A stretch of DNA of 27,781 bases from Stemphylium vesicarium (GCA_004380135.1 QXCR01000261.1:1-27781); one strand, 5' to 3'; positions 7,724 through 18,032 are shown, numbered from the stretch's first letter. Notes: a model not told the origin generated them from the letters alone. Translations and numbers: made by a program.

Positions 7724-9345
7724 CTAGTTGCTCTCCACTTGCTTCAACTGCACCATCAACGGAATCTTCTCCCAGACCGTGAAAGCCCTTTGTTTATCCG
7801 GCCAAGCATGGCTTTCGGGCTGCAACACAAAGCTGAAGTTCCAGAACAATTTAGCCATGATAAGACGAAGCTCTGCGTAGGCAAGATTCTTGCCAATGCA
7901 GTTTCGTGGGCCAAAGGAGAAGGGTTCGAACGCCGATTTCTTGTCCGCGCTGAACTGGGGGTCATAGAAGGGGTGGTCCAGACTAAGCCATCGTTCGGGT
8001 CGAAAGTCATTTGGAAGAGCGAAGTTGTTGGGGTTGTGGTAGTCGGCCCACTGGTGGATCGTGATGAAGGTCTGAGGGGGGAGGGCGTTTGTTAGTATTT
8101 GGTCGTTGTAGGCTTGGAACTTGAAGGTGCAACTTACTCCTTTGGGGATCCAGTGATTGTTCACAAATTCGCCGGGGGAGAGGCGTGCGGGCGTTTCCGC
8201 AACTGGTGGATATAGTCGCATGGCTTCCTCAATGCAGGCGTTAAAATACTTGAGGTGCCCAGTGGAGGTTATCGTAATGTCCTGCTCGCTGTTGAAAGCT
8301 TCTCTGACTTCTTTTTGAACTCTCTCGAGAGCTTGCGGATTCGTTGTGATGTAATAAGTCAGGCCTGAAAGTGCGGTGGCTGTTGTCTCGCTCCCGGCTA
8401 TGATCAAAGCGTCGGAGTTTCCTAGAATCTCACCATGGCTCATGCCTTTCTCGTTGTTGTGACGAAGGATATATGTCATAATGTCTGTTCGGCCGTCGGG
8501 TGTAGGGCCAAGCGCGACTCTTTGCTCTGCCTTCTCCTTACTCATTTTTTTTTGTTCATTCCGCATTTGTGTTTCCTCTTTGGAAATCAACAGTCCTCGC
8601 GCCCAACTGAGCCATGGCATCTTCAAGAGCACATAGATACGAGAGTTGACTTTAATGGTGTTAAAGATGCCGTCGACCGCTTCAGACTCGCCGTTGTCCA
8701 GGCAGCTGAATGATTCCCCGAAGACCAAGTCCCCGATGATGTCGAAGGTCGTAAAATTGAACCATTTAAGCATGTCGGTTGGCTTTTGTAGCTCGGCATC
8801 TCTCCGGAACTGGGTAAACAGCTTCTCGACGTACTTATCAATCAAGGGCGCCTGCTCCTTGATGGCTGCGTTGGAGAACCCATGGGACATTAAGCGACGT
8901 TGGCGCCGATGGTTTTCTTTATCGGTTGTAAGGATAGATTGGACTGTCTTGTCTCCAACCTGGTAGAAATCATTCCAGTGAAGGAATTCGGGTCGACCGG
9001 CGCGACTATGCCCAAAGACTTCGGCCCACCCGATGGTTCCGCTCATGGACAAGTGGTTAGGCCCAGTACGGACAATTTCACCATACTTTTCGTGTAATTT
9101 GAGAACATCCCGGTTGAAAAGACCTTTGATGTTGTTATCGATGGCTTGCGGAATTCCAGAGACCGCAAAGCGCTTTGGTCCAGGAATTTTGCTCAGAGGG
9201 TGCCAATAAAGTCTGTAGATTGCAAGGCCTAATAGATAGACAACACACTAAGATAGCAGTTAGGGGGGGTCTGCTTGTATGAGATGCAAAAACATACAAT
9301 TTCGAGAGAGAGCCAAACAGCGGCGAAAGGCTGATCGTGCCACAT
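7724..9345 (-). CDS. Cytochrome P450 monooxygenase
   Basis: Microsomal P450 predicted at 501 residues from three exons on the minus strand: 9345-9298, 9247-8138, 8071-7724. Exon 1 encodes MWHDQPFAAVWLSLEI. A 50-bp intron (9297-9248, GTATGT...TAG) leads to CVVYLLGLAIYRLYW and the Pro-rich hinge HPLSKIPGPKRF, giving the N-terminal membrane anchor. A 66-bp in-frame intron (8137-8072, GTAAGT...CTAAC...CAG) is removed between HWIPKG and TFITIHQ. Hallmarks: I-helix AGSETT at 300-305, K-helix ExxR in CIEEAMRLYPP, FRPERW, and heme loop FSFGPRNCIGK with Cys444. Length and motifs are complete. The overall look resembles the isotrichodermin C-15 hydroxylase-like (CYP65-type) group, but substrate and clan are not assignable by eye. 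No polyketide or peptide synthase is near, so there is no cluster context. Confidence 0.9.
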
Positions 9346-11496
9346 TGTGGACGAGCTAATCGAAGAGTCGATGAAGAGGCAAGGTAGTTCTTTCTTTGAC
9401 ACAAGTCTTAGAACTGGGGTTTTGTTTGATAAAGATGATATCAAGGTAACTTTGCATCAGAAGACACCGCAATATATACCACGGAAGCGACCTGCTCTAG
9501 TTACCAAGTCCTTAGGCCTTCTCTGCCTATGCTCAACGTCTATACATGGATGATGCTGCATGTCGCGGCTAAGGTTTAGCTTTGAGTAGTAGACGGACCC
9601 AATCAGTAACCGCGATGTTGTCTAAGTGGCCGGAATGCCATAGCGCTCGGAACCTGAGGATCCCGAGGCGCAAGACTACGGAATCGGTGTCAAGTAGCAA
9701 CGCCCGTTATGGACGCTAGTACCGGATGGCGGCTGCTCCCGCTCCCGTTCTCTTCGTTGCTCTTGATCCAATTGTGTATTAATAAACCCGATCCATTTAG
9801 GTCACTGTTTACGCGTATGGCTATACAGCCGCTTGGCGACTCAGATTGCTGTCTACGGCCGTACTTATCAGACGCGTACTAGTGTACCAACTCATTCCGC
9901 CTCCGTGCATGGGTGGAACCATGTGGGGAGATATCTTTCTTCGGCACAATCGCACCACTCCCTCCCCATACCAAGATCCGCAGTGTGAGCGGTAGCATTG
10001 ATCCGAACTTTCTGTCCGTGGAGTAAACTTGCACTCGTCTCTGGCGACTTCTCGACCCCTGAGGGTACGGACGGGATGGTCTGCAGGCTTTGCAAACCAC
10101 GTCTTGGAAAGAAGTTGACTCCGTACCTGACACCGCGAGTGAATACACCATCCGATTGCGTTTTCTGCGCTAAGAGGTCCAAAATACTTCGTTATAACTT
10201 TTCTCGCACGTAAAACAACAAATTCCTCTTCGTATTGCAAGCGATCCCAGTGAGTTTACGTGAAAAAAGGTTAGGAAGCAAGGCTGAGGTTGGAATGACC
10301 TGGACGCGGCAGCAAGTACTGATCGTAATCGATCATCCATACTCGAGGTGAGATCGGCAAGGTGACATTCAACGAACGCTAGGATTGTGGGTTTATGTTC
10401 GTCCGGTCCCAACATCTCTTGACCCACCATGACTTTACCCTGGCGTGTCACATCGAGCAGCTAGATGCATTTCGCCGATTTCTACAGGGTCAAAGAGCCT
10501 CTGTTGTCGCAATGGGAGGAACTCGACGCATACAGCTGCATATACAGCTCTCACGTGACGGTATCTGGCTAGAGTGGAGTACCGTCCGCGCCTTGAAAAG
10601 CAGGCCGATATTGGCAGCAGCGGGCGATTGGTTGGCCCAGGCCTTTCATTGGCTAGTGGAAACGATAAATCAAAGACTGTCTTCAAGGCTAGAGGGGTTG
10701 AATCTTGATAATTTGTTTGAATTGTTGGGGAAGACGACAAGGGGGAAGCCCTGAAAGCCACATTGCGTCGTCGTGTGGGGTCGCGCACGGTCTGCACAAT
10801 TGTGGGGGATAGGAACTCACAGGAACGGCGTCGCAGGTTCTACATGAGCGCAGATTGTCAGCGCGGATTATCCGCACCTTTTACCACAAACTACCTTCTG
10901 AGTCGTCTGGTCTGCGCTCGTCATTGAGAGTCGCTGCCCATCATCATTTTCCATCTCTAGTAAGTTCATCGGTTCTGCGTCCCCCAAGAGCGGAAAAGAT
11001 ACGGCGCACTAAGCACACAACTAATCTCTCTCTTCAATTTTACTCGTAAATGGGTAGATTAAATGCATGATATGTAAACCAAGCCTACACAACAAAAATA
11101 AAAAGTCAATGGCTGAAGGAGAAGAAAGCGCACGACTAGGCTTCTACGGTAGGGCCCGGTAGTGGGCGCCAGTGAGCGGCTTGTCTGCTGAGTCCGAATC
11201 TCAACCACAATTTTGTAGTCACGATGCCAGGGTAACGAGTGTGCTTTTATTACTCCGCGGCAGCTTACGGTTGTGTGGTGTTCTAGGCTATACAATCCGC
11301 TCTCGCTGCGGTGTTGGGCAACTGGCGAGAGCTGTAATTCACCGCTACATTGTTGTTCTTTTCACGAAATGCAAGACTAAGGTATGTAACATGTAGGTAT
11401 TCAGCGCAGCAATAGAGGTGGTAACATCATGTCCGCATTCGGATTATGGGCCTTCCCGACAACATGGACGCAGTCTGTTTAGTCTATAACTTCAAC
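9346..11496. other. 2.15-kb stretch without a recognisable gene
   Basis: The left part holds the P450 promoter. The remainder has several reading frames of 60-139 codons on both strands, none with recognisable domains, sensible composition or convincing splice context. A CACGTG E-box core sits near 10,545 and CCAAT/ATTGG motifs near 10,630-10,655. A T/C-rich stretch at 10,930-11,050 looks like a fungal leader but leads into no gene that I can identify. No tRNA or long repeat was seen. It may be decayed accessory DNA or contain a lineage-specific or non-coding transcript. Confidence 0.4.
9472..9478 (-). promoter_or_regulatory. Candidate TATA box of the P450 gene
   Basis: On the minus strand a TATATAT run (in GGTATATATTGCGG) lies about 127 bp upstream of the predicted P450 start codon, a normal distance in filamentous fungi. 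Only the motif and its position support it. Confidence 0.4.
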
Positions 11497-11502
11497 TATA
11501 AA
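11497..11502 (+). promoter_or_regulatory. TATA box upstream of the broken gene
   Basis: TATAAA lies 116 bp upstream of the ATG at 11613. It is followed by a C/A-rich leader with CAA-type motifs and ends in an acceptable start context (AAG before ATG). The promoter looks better preserved than the coding region it serves. Confidence 0.45.
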
Positions 11503-11612
11503 GTCGAGCCCTCAAGACTCGATATTCTTATCAAATCCACAACGAACTTCAAGCTCCTTCCTCAATACAAAACTTCTATCAAGTCTTTTGAGAACAAGAT
11601 TACCTCGTTAAG

Positions 11613-12936
11613 ATGTCTACACAAAACAACATGATCAAGCAGACCTGAAGCGAGATCCTCGCAGAAGAGCAGGTAGCCCGCCTCACGAAGCTACCTGCAC
11701 CACAGCAGACCTATGATGCTCTTGACAGCGGCATCTTCAAGGTCTTCACCAGTGCAAATTTCGGTGGCGCCAGTTTCACAATCGAAACTAAAGACTATGC
11801 GAGCGGCCAGCGTCCCAGACTCAAAGTAGAGAATTACAACAAGGCTTGTTGGGTTAGGTGGAATCTACAATTGGTTACAGTGATGACAATTATGGAGCTC
11901 GAAAAAACCCCTGAGAAGAACCAGCCCGTCGCTGATCCTTGTGTTTGGGGTCGCACCGTTGAGTTGATCGGTACTGGCAAGACGGAAACAGTTGATATGA
12001 CCTAAATATACATGGCTGTTTGCGTGAGAGGATTCTGGTGGCGAGAAGTGGATCTATCGATGGGGGCAGTCGAGCTTTTTGGTGGGAATGGGGAACAGAT
12101 CGTCCAAAGCCAAACATACTGCCGTCAAACTATGTTCTTGAGCGAGTGGGCGCCAAGGGTTCTCCATTCATTCAATCTCTAATGGATGAATGGCCGAATC
12201 AGATCTGCGCGTTGGCACACACTTCTTAACCGATAAACAGTTACCCTTTTCGAGCATGCTCGTGGCACTGGATATGAATTTAATAACATGCGGGCATAGG
12301 GCAAAACCAAGAAATGCTTACGACCTCGCAAAACTCGACCATAGCGATAAGCTCAGTGCATTTTCATGGAGCATAGTTAACCCTGTCAAAGAAAAGACTG
12401 ATCCTATCACCATCACCTACAATCATTCAAGCTGCTCAATGCTGTACAACGAAAAGAATGGCGTGAACTACAGCACTCAACCCTAGCCATCCAAGATCAC
12501 GCTCATGGAACCTGCAACTCAAGAGATCATCGTTGAAAGCACCGTCGCGCCGATAACATCGATTAGAGCCTTCCTTCAGATCACAGTAGGAGCCGGCTGC
12601 AACAAATCTGAATCCTACGATGTCCAAGGGACACTCTACGTCTCACACTCCTGGGACGACGCCGCCTTCAAGAGCAAAACGTACACGCACGCCGAAGCCC
12701 TGACCTTCGAAGAGCCACTCCACATCTCTCCACGTTCCAAGCACGTCGCCAAGCTCTACGTCCCGGTCTGGAAGCTGGTCCACGAAGAGTACAAGACCAA
12801 GGCCACGCACTGGTACAAACAGCGCTTGACGGGGTGCGTGCAGGATGGCAACCTGTACAAGCGAGATGAGATTGTGACGGCGCATGTGAATGGGACGCTG
12901 CACTATTCGCCTGAGATGATCTGGCATGAGACTTAG
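11613..12936 (+). pseudogene. Broken gene, weakly beta/gamma-crystallin plus aerolysin-like
   Basis: Coding-like sequence spread over several frames. ATG 11613 opens a frame closed by TGA 11646-11648. The same frame then continues for about 118 codons to TAA 12003-12005, showing a Greek-key-like motif (F-x4-F-x-G in FTSANFGG). A second fragment lies in another frame (about 12,020-12,229). The third frame runs 12,190-12,936 with one in-frame TAG at 12484-12486 and ends after a Trp/Lys/Thr-rich beta-strand-like region. TGA and TAG can arise by C-to-T change from CGA and CAG. The arrangement resembles crystallin-fold proteins fused to aerolysin/ETX-type pore-forming domains, but the similarity is faint and unverified. 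As read it makes no full protein. Alternatives are a multi-intron gene of unknown family, or only the third fragment being expressed. Confidence 0.45.
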
Positions 12937-13536
12937 CTTGACAGGTAAAGCTTGGGCGATGCGACATCAAGGGAGAGAGGAAGGGGGTGTAGGGGGAAGT
13001 TGCGGACAAGGCGGCGCACACACTTTTGGATGCACCACGAGAAGCAGAGGGATAGCGAGGTCTACTAAGAGACTAAAGAAGTAGTCTAATGCTCTAGCGT
13101 AAGTCGCGCGACGTAGCTCTTTGCAAAAAATTGCTAATTGTTGCCATGTCCAGCCCAACTGCCGTACCCCATCTCAGTCAAAACAAGCATATTAATCAAT
13201 CGCTGACTTTAGTTCAAAAGCGCCTGTTCTAGGCTGTGTTTCTACACCAAAGCATTCATATACTGTATCTACCATATGCGAAGAAAACGTCTCATTGCCA
13301 GGCTTTGTCTTGCACATTTGATACCAGTGCGAAGAATAAACCTTGCGTACTATGCTAATTCGTTAAAACGATAACACATTACAACAACAAATAACGCGGG
13401 TAGAGCTGTAAATCCACGTCACAACCAATCGGAAAAAAGAAAGGGAGGAAAGGTAAAACATCCGCCACGCCATGCCATGCTTCAGAACCATATAGCATAA
13501 GCGCATAAATCTTTCACAACAATCGAACATTCACAT
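12937..13536. other. Intergenic region at the accessory/core transition
   Basis: 600 bp between the broken gene and the stop codon of the minus-strand unknown gene. A/T-rich 3'-type sequence near 13,160-13,500 fits a long 3' untranslated region of the latter. No gene, RNA or repeat is recognised. Confidence 0.4.
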
Positions 13537-15072
13537 TCACATTCCGAAATTTGGTAATCTCGCAGGAACAAACTCCTCTCCTTCTCCTTCTGCTCCTTCC
13601 CCACTACCATCATCCCTCCTCCCCTCCCCTTGCTCCTCCTCTACCTCAACGTCCCCAGCACGAAGCTCATTCCGCGACAGCGGCCTCAACGGGGTAACAA
13701 GCCTACTACTATAATCGCTCTCGTCGACATAAAACGCACTGCTATCAGGCATTGTCTGGGTATCCACGAAACTGGGGAAAGGAACAGCGTCATCACCGTC
13801 TTCCACCACCCCTTGTTCATGCGAGTGTTGTTCGCTGCGCGAAGTCGGCGTGCGAACCAATGGAGAAACGGTAGATTGCAGAGTCGCCATTTGAGCTGGC
13901 GTTGGTGATGACGGAGCTGGCGACAAAGCAGTACTCACATTTCCATCCTTGGATGATTCCCCCTCTTGCTCGCTGACGACGGAAGCTAACCCCCGTTGCA
14001 CAGCGAGAAAATGCGCTTCCTGGCGTTTCCGCTGGACCTCCTTGTCCTCTGCCAACCGCAACCGCTCTTCCTCCTTTTGCAGCTCATCCAAGGTGGGAAT
14101 CTCTTCGATGGTTTCTGAAGTCGAGCGTGGGGGCATCGACGGCTTGTCCGAGTTGTTGCTGGTGTTGCGAGAGGAGATTGTGCGGGTGGACAAGCGAGAT
14201 GCCGAGGGGCGTTTGATACTCTTGCTCGAGCGCGCCTTGTTGCTGCTGTCCTCGTTCCATTGCCCTGTTGTGCGGCGTTCGAGGGAGATTGTGAATTCGT
14301 CGTCGAGGGGTACGGCGTCTTCGAGCTCGTCTTCGCTGGGGAAGATGTCGCCGCGCGAACTGAGCGAGTCGGTTGTGTGGCCCGATGTGTGCGTGTTGCT
14401 CCTCTGTCTACGATGGCCCTTGTTCTCTGGACCATTTAGTGCGTCTTCATCGCTGTCTTCTATCAAGGGCTGTTCTTCTTCGAGGCTGCGTCGCGCTGCG
14501 CCCGGGTGTTCTGTCAGGTCGGCGGCTGAGGGCTTGTATCGCAGGCCCTTGCCGCCAATCTTGAATGGCAGTCTCCCTAGGAAGCCAAAATACGACGAAC
14601 TCGGGATGAGGGTGGGATCCTGGGCGCCATCTCGGGGTAGGGTTGAGCTCTTTCGGCGCGGGGTGTTGTATCTCGTGTCGCGGTTTCGCTGGCCGTAACT
14701 CATTGCGCGCTGGCGGCCGGGCTGGGCGCTTGTTGCGCCATAGTTGGCGGAGGCGCCTAGGAAGCGATCGAGATTATCGCTGCCCCAGCCCAGCAGGCCA
14801 TCGCTCTCGTCGTCCTCCCAGTCATCATAGAAGTCGAAGCTGGACTCTGCCCGTCCGCGAGATCGTCCGCGATGGCGCCGCCGGTCGGTGTGGGCTGGGA
14901 AGCAGGGCGCGGTACAAGTGTTGACGCATTGGGTAATGGACGAGAAGCATGGGTTGACGTAGCGCTGAGTAAAGCCGTAGATGTTCTCCTGCGCCGATTC
15001 GTTTGCGTGCTCGAGGTTCTCGGTGATGTGTTGGAGCGTGCGGTTCCACCTGGGATCGCTGCGACGGTACAT
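13537..15072 (-). CDS. Conserved fungal protein of unknown function, Ser/Glu-rich
   Basis: Intronless frame for 511 residues. I do not recognise a named family. The N-terminal part is ordered-looking and Cys-containing (QRYVNPCFSSITQCVN, then CTAPCFPAH), followed by a basic Arg/Gly stretch, an acidic Trp-containing block (FDFYDDWEDDESDGLLGWG), and a distinctive central motif FGFLGRLPFKIGGKGLRYKP. The rest is largely disordered: Ser/Thr-rich with many potential phosphosites, one charged helix (about residues 330-360, LDELQKEEERLRLAEDKEVQ) and an acidic Glu/Gly tail. No signal peptide or membrane helix is evident. The gene diverges from the methyltransferase over 288 bp. Start chosen at the first ATG, which is followed by the structured segment. 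Confidence 0.85.
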   Translation of the reverse strand: MYRRSDPRWNRTLQHITENLEHANESAQENIYGFTQRYVNPCFSSITQCVNTCTAPCFPAHTDRRRHRGRSRGRAESSFDFYDDWEDDESDGLLGWGSDNLDRFLGASANYGATSAQPGRQRAMSYGQRNRDTRYNTPRRKSSTLPRDGAQDPTLIPSSSYFGFLGRLPFKIGGKGLRYKPSAADLTEHPGAARRSLEEEQPLIEDSDEDALNGPENKGHRRQRSNTHTSGHTTDSLSSRGDIFPSEDELEDAVPLDDEFTISLERRTTGQWNEDSSNKARSSKSIKRPSASRLSTRTISSRNTSNNSDKPSMPPRSTSETIEEIPTLDELQKEEERLRLAEDKEVQRKRQEAHFLAVQRGLASVVSEQEGESSKDGNVSTALSPAPSSPTPAQMATLQSTVSPLVRTPTSRSEQHSHEQGVVEDGDDAVPFPSFVDTQTMPDSSAFYVDESDYSSRLVTPLRPLSRNELRAGDVEVEEEQGEGRRDDGSGEGAEGEGEEFVPARLPNFGM

Positions 15073-15360
15073 GATGACGATGACGATGATGACGATAACG
15101 ATTGACGCCGGCTACTCCTCCAGAGAAACTTAATCAAGATGGCGGAGAGCAGCAGGGCGCTGCGATGCGACGGCGCATTGATCTGTTCCTATTCACGCGA
15201 GCGCGTTTTGCTGTGAACCCCGGATTCGGGTTGGGTTATGACGATAGCGTTGGGTGCCTGTCGAGATCAATGCGGCTCTGGGCTTTCGCCAGCCCCAGCC
15301 TTAAGCTTTCACCCCCACCTTTCTGCTTTCGGTACCCCTCTTACTCAAGTCCGCTGCATC
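15073..15360. promoter_or_regulatory. Divergent promoter with a GAT/GAC microsatellite
   Basis: Shared 288-bp gap between the minus-strand unknown gene and the plus-strand methyltransferase. An imperfect GATGAC/GATGATGAC tract lies at 15072-15105, in the presumed 5' leader of the minus-strand gene. A frame in phase with the methyltransferase extends upstream to ATG 15238, but its composition is leader-like. Confidence 0.4.
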
Positions 15361-16549
15361 ATGCGCTACATTCGCTTCCTCAAAACTCCGCGCGTAGTCA
15401 CGGAAAAGAATACTGCCAAGAAACACGTCAATTGCTTAATCACAATTACTTCCGACCTGGGAGATTCTTTTCTGCCCTACGACATACAACTGTCAGCAGA
15501 ACTTCTATCATGTGGTCAAAAGGATGATCGAATCGTAGTCTGGAGATCAGTGGAATGGGCCGCTGGGATGCGGACCCTTTCTATATCTATCCCATTGCCA
15601 AAGTCCCACGCACCATCGTCACAGTTACGAGTGCGAGTTGGTCAATTGCCTCAAGGTCCATACGACGATTATGCAACGCTGTCTCACAAAAGTGCACGAG
15701 GCGTGGTGTCAGCATGGAGCCCTCCCTTTACCTCCACATCAGAAGCTGCAAAACTAGTCGAAAGACGCTTGCAGCTGTCAGAAGACTCGCAGATTAGTAT
15801 TTGGGAAGAGACGGGCGAAAGCATCGCAAGACATCTATGGTAAATGCTTTTTGTACTCCAATGCAAGCGGCGCTGACTTGGTAACCTCAAAAGGGACGCT
15901 GGAATAACACTCTCGTGCCACCTATCCCCCCTCTCAGATGCCGCCAGCATGATATCGAAAACCCTACTTCCAACCCAAGAGCCAGGCTCTACGCTCAGGA
16001 TCCTAGAGCTGGGAACAGGTTGCGGTATAGTCGGCATCGCACTCGCGCAAACGCTGCAAAACGCCAGTGTAACACTAACCGACCTGCCCGAAGCGCAGGA
16101 AATCGTCCAGCGAAATATCGACGAAGCTACCACAGCAGAAAACTCGTCTCTGGAATTTCTCGAATTGGACTGGGATAGTGCAGCGTTACCTAGTGAATTG
16201 CAGGTTAAGGAGAATCCGATTAGTCTCGTAGTGGCGGCGGATTGCACGTATAATCCTGATAGCTGGTATGTCGTTTTCTTTGGTCATCTTTATGGCAAAC
16301 CCTCCTCTAACCTCTGCATTTAGTCCAGCGCTGGTGCACACGCTCGGTCGCGTTGGCAGATCGAGCCCAGATGTAGTAGTCGCCATTGCAATGAAAATGC
16401 GGCACGCAAGCGAGCAAGTCTTCTTCGACCTCATGGCTGACGCTGGTTTCGTGTCGACGGCCAAGTTGACGTTTGCGCTACCTGGAGACGAGGAGGTGGG
16501 AGAGGAGAGCGTGGATTTGCATGTTTACAAGAGTAGTAGTAGTAGGTAG
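15361..16549 (+). CDS. Family-16 (METTL21-like) SAM-dependent methyltransferase
   Basis: Predicted 358 residues from three exons: 15361-15839, 15894-16265, 16324-16549. Intron 1 (54 bp, GTAAAT...CTGAC...AAG) joins IARHL to WDAGITLSCHL, restoring the conserved W-D-A-G segment. Intron 2 (58 bp, GTATGT...CTAAC...TAG) joins AADCTYNPDS to CPALVHTLG. SAM-binding motif I is LRILELGTGCGIVGIAL; the acidic post-motif is TDLPEAQEIVQRN; the catalytic-type motif is AADCTYNPDS. These mark the Methyltransf_16 family, whose members mostly methylate lysines of translation factors, chaperones or ribosomal proteins; the substrate here cannot be told. ATG 15361 (MRYIRFLKTPRV) is preferred over an in-frame ATG at 15238. 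The gene converges on the WD40 gene with only 94 bp between stops. Confidence 0.85.
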
Positions 16550-16643
16550 TGTTGCTTTCCATTGACAAAGGCGGAAAGTAGATTTGGTTGTATGACTATG
16601 TGCATGAAGTTGATGCTTGGTCATGCTACTCACTCCTCCATCA

Positions 16644-18032
16644 TCACAACCCCATATTACCAAAAGTGATTTGCTTCTTAGTCAAGCCCTGATAAATCTC
16701 ATCCAACACCCCCCTCTTCCTCTTCTTATCCACCTCTCTCTCCTCGCGCTCCAACTCCTCTTCTTCATCAAGGTCAGCGTCTTCTTCCGTCCGTGGTTTC
16801 CACGCCGCAATGCTACCGTCAGCGTGGGCAGAGTACATTTCCACGTCATGCGGCCGCCAAGCTAGACTCGTAATTCTGTCCTTGATGTTGCGCTGTCCTT
16901 TGGTAGATGCCGTTGCAGTAGCACCAGACTGGTCCGCCGGATTCTGAGGCTGCTGCGAACGACGTAGGCGACGGATCAGCTTGCCTTCAAAAAGCTCGTA
17001 CGCCAATATTTCAGAGTCGCTGGGATAGAAGAGTAGGTCAGCGCCAGGCTGTAGGTTCTGGATTGGAGCGAGCACAGGCAGGCGTGGCGAGAGGCCGTTG
17101 TTTCTGACCATAGGGCCAAAGTTTGCGAGCGTGTTGGCTCCGGTATTGGTGTCCCACACGCGGATCCGCGCATCATGGCCACACGTGACCAAATGCCTGC
17201 TGTCTTCCGTCCATACGATGCCATTGACCGGACCTCTGTGCGCTTGCTTGACTGTTGTGTTGCGAGAAGACGCGGATTTACTCCCCATCACGCCGATCGA
17301 GTCCTCGAGGTCCAGCACGCCCAGTTCACCTACACTGCGACGTACATCCCAGAAGCGCACCGTGCCATCTGTAGCTCCACTGGCGAGAATGTGTTCGCGG
17401 ACTGGGCTCCATGCCGTGGACAGGACGGCCCCAGCGTGGCCTGCCAGACTGTGTGTGGTCGCGCCAGAACGTAGATCTACGAGCCGTACGTTGGGATATT
17501 GTGTGGCGCATGCGACAAGGAGGTGCGATGCAATAGGCGACAGCGCAATGTTGTATACGACCGAGTCCAAGTCGAAGGATGCGGACGTCGCGAGCGTTTC
17601 GCTAGAGTATAGCTTGACAGTATGATCGTAAGACGAGGTGAGAAAGGCAAGAGAATCAAAGGGGTAGAACTGTATCTGCGTGATACCCAACTTATGCTCT
17701 TCGCTCGTCTTGTTCACCGACGTCAAGGGTAGATACGCCTCTCCCGCCTCTGTCGCATTTGTCTGCGCCTCGAGATCCCATACTGCAATGGAGCTGTCCG
17801 CACCTGCAGAGAGCAAGTATTTCCCTTCAAACTTGTCAATCGTCAGCGCATTCACGCCGGATGCGTGGGCTGGTATGCGCTCGTGCGGGTCATCTGGAGC
17901 GGGCAGATGCTGGCTGAAGGTTACGGCTGGGGAAGGTTGCAGCGCGTAGATGAGGTGAGAGGCGCAAGCGCGTTTGAGGACGTGGTTTGGAATGAAGCCG
18001 TATGCACGGTCTAGCACGTGTTGGTTGTGCAT
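16644..18032 (-). CDS. ckn1: CSA/ERCC8-type WD40 protein (Ckn1/Rad28-like)
   Basis: Intronless, 462 residues. WD40 beta-propeller resembling Cockayne syndrome protein A, the substrate receptor of a CUL4-DDB1 ubiquitin ligase acting in transcription-coupled nucleotide-excision repair in the nucleus. After MHNQHVLDRAYGF and a helical segment come the repeats: HASGVNALTIDKFEGKYLLS with AVWDLE, then ITQIQFYPFDSLAFLTSSYD, a third ending VRLVDLRSG, HAGAVLSTAWSPVREHILAS with VRFWDVR, and HRGPVNGIVWTEDSRHLVTC with IRVWDTNTGANTLANFGP, with a last one near ITSLAWRPHDVEMYSAHADG. The N-terminal repeat and the NTGANTLANFG segment are CSA-like rather than generic. The tail is acidic then basic (DEEEELEREEREVDKKRKR). 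It diverges from the Rrn10-like gene. An overlapping upstream ATG frame (18165-17890) could act as a uORF if transcribed. Confidence 0.85.
   Translation of the reverse strand: MHNQHVLDRAYGFIPNHVLKRACASHLIYALQPSPAVTFSQHLPAPDDPHERIPAHASGVNALTIDKFEGKYLLSAGADSSIAVWDLEAQTNATEAGEAYLPLTSVNKTSEEHKLGITQIQFYPFDSLAFLTSSYDHTVKLYSSETLATSASFDLDSVVYNIALSPIASHLLVACATQYPNVRLVDLRSGATTHSLAGHAGAVLSTAWSPVREHILASGATDGTVRFWDVRRSVGELGVLDLEDSIGVMGSKSASSRNTTVKQAHRGPVNGIVWTEDSRHLVTCGHDARIRVWDTNTGANTLANFGPMVRNNGLSPRLPVLAPIQNLQPGADLLFYPSDSEILAYELFEGKLIRRLRRSQQPQNPADQSGATATASTKGQRNIKDRITSLAWRPHDVEMYSAHADGSIAAWKPRTEEDADLDEEEELEREEREVDKKRKRGVLDEIYQGLTKKQITFGNMGL

Noticed and set aside
2472..9345. A metabolic gene cluster formed by ATPase, cupin and P450
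   Set aside because: There is no backbone synthase or pathway regulator, the spacing is wide and orientations are mixed; co-location alone is not evidence.
9821..10240. 139-codon minus-strand frame
   Set aside because: Overlapping frames of similar length exist in all phases; there are no motifs, no splice context and no conserved-looking segments.
10395..10754. 119-codon plus-strand frame
   Set aside because: No recognisable domain or leader; a mirror-image minus-strand frame of the same length suggests chance openness in GC-balanced DNA.
13949..14698. 249-codon plus-strand frame opposite the unknown 511-residue gene
   Set aside because: It is the antisense of a Ser/Arg/Glu-rich coding region, and its Ser/Arg/Leu-rich content is the expected shadow.
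15238..15360. N-terminal extension of the methyltransferase from ATG 15238
   Set aside because: The extension is Pro/Ser/Cys-rich, leader-like, and precedes the family-typical start MRYIRFLKTP.
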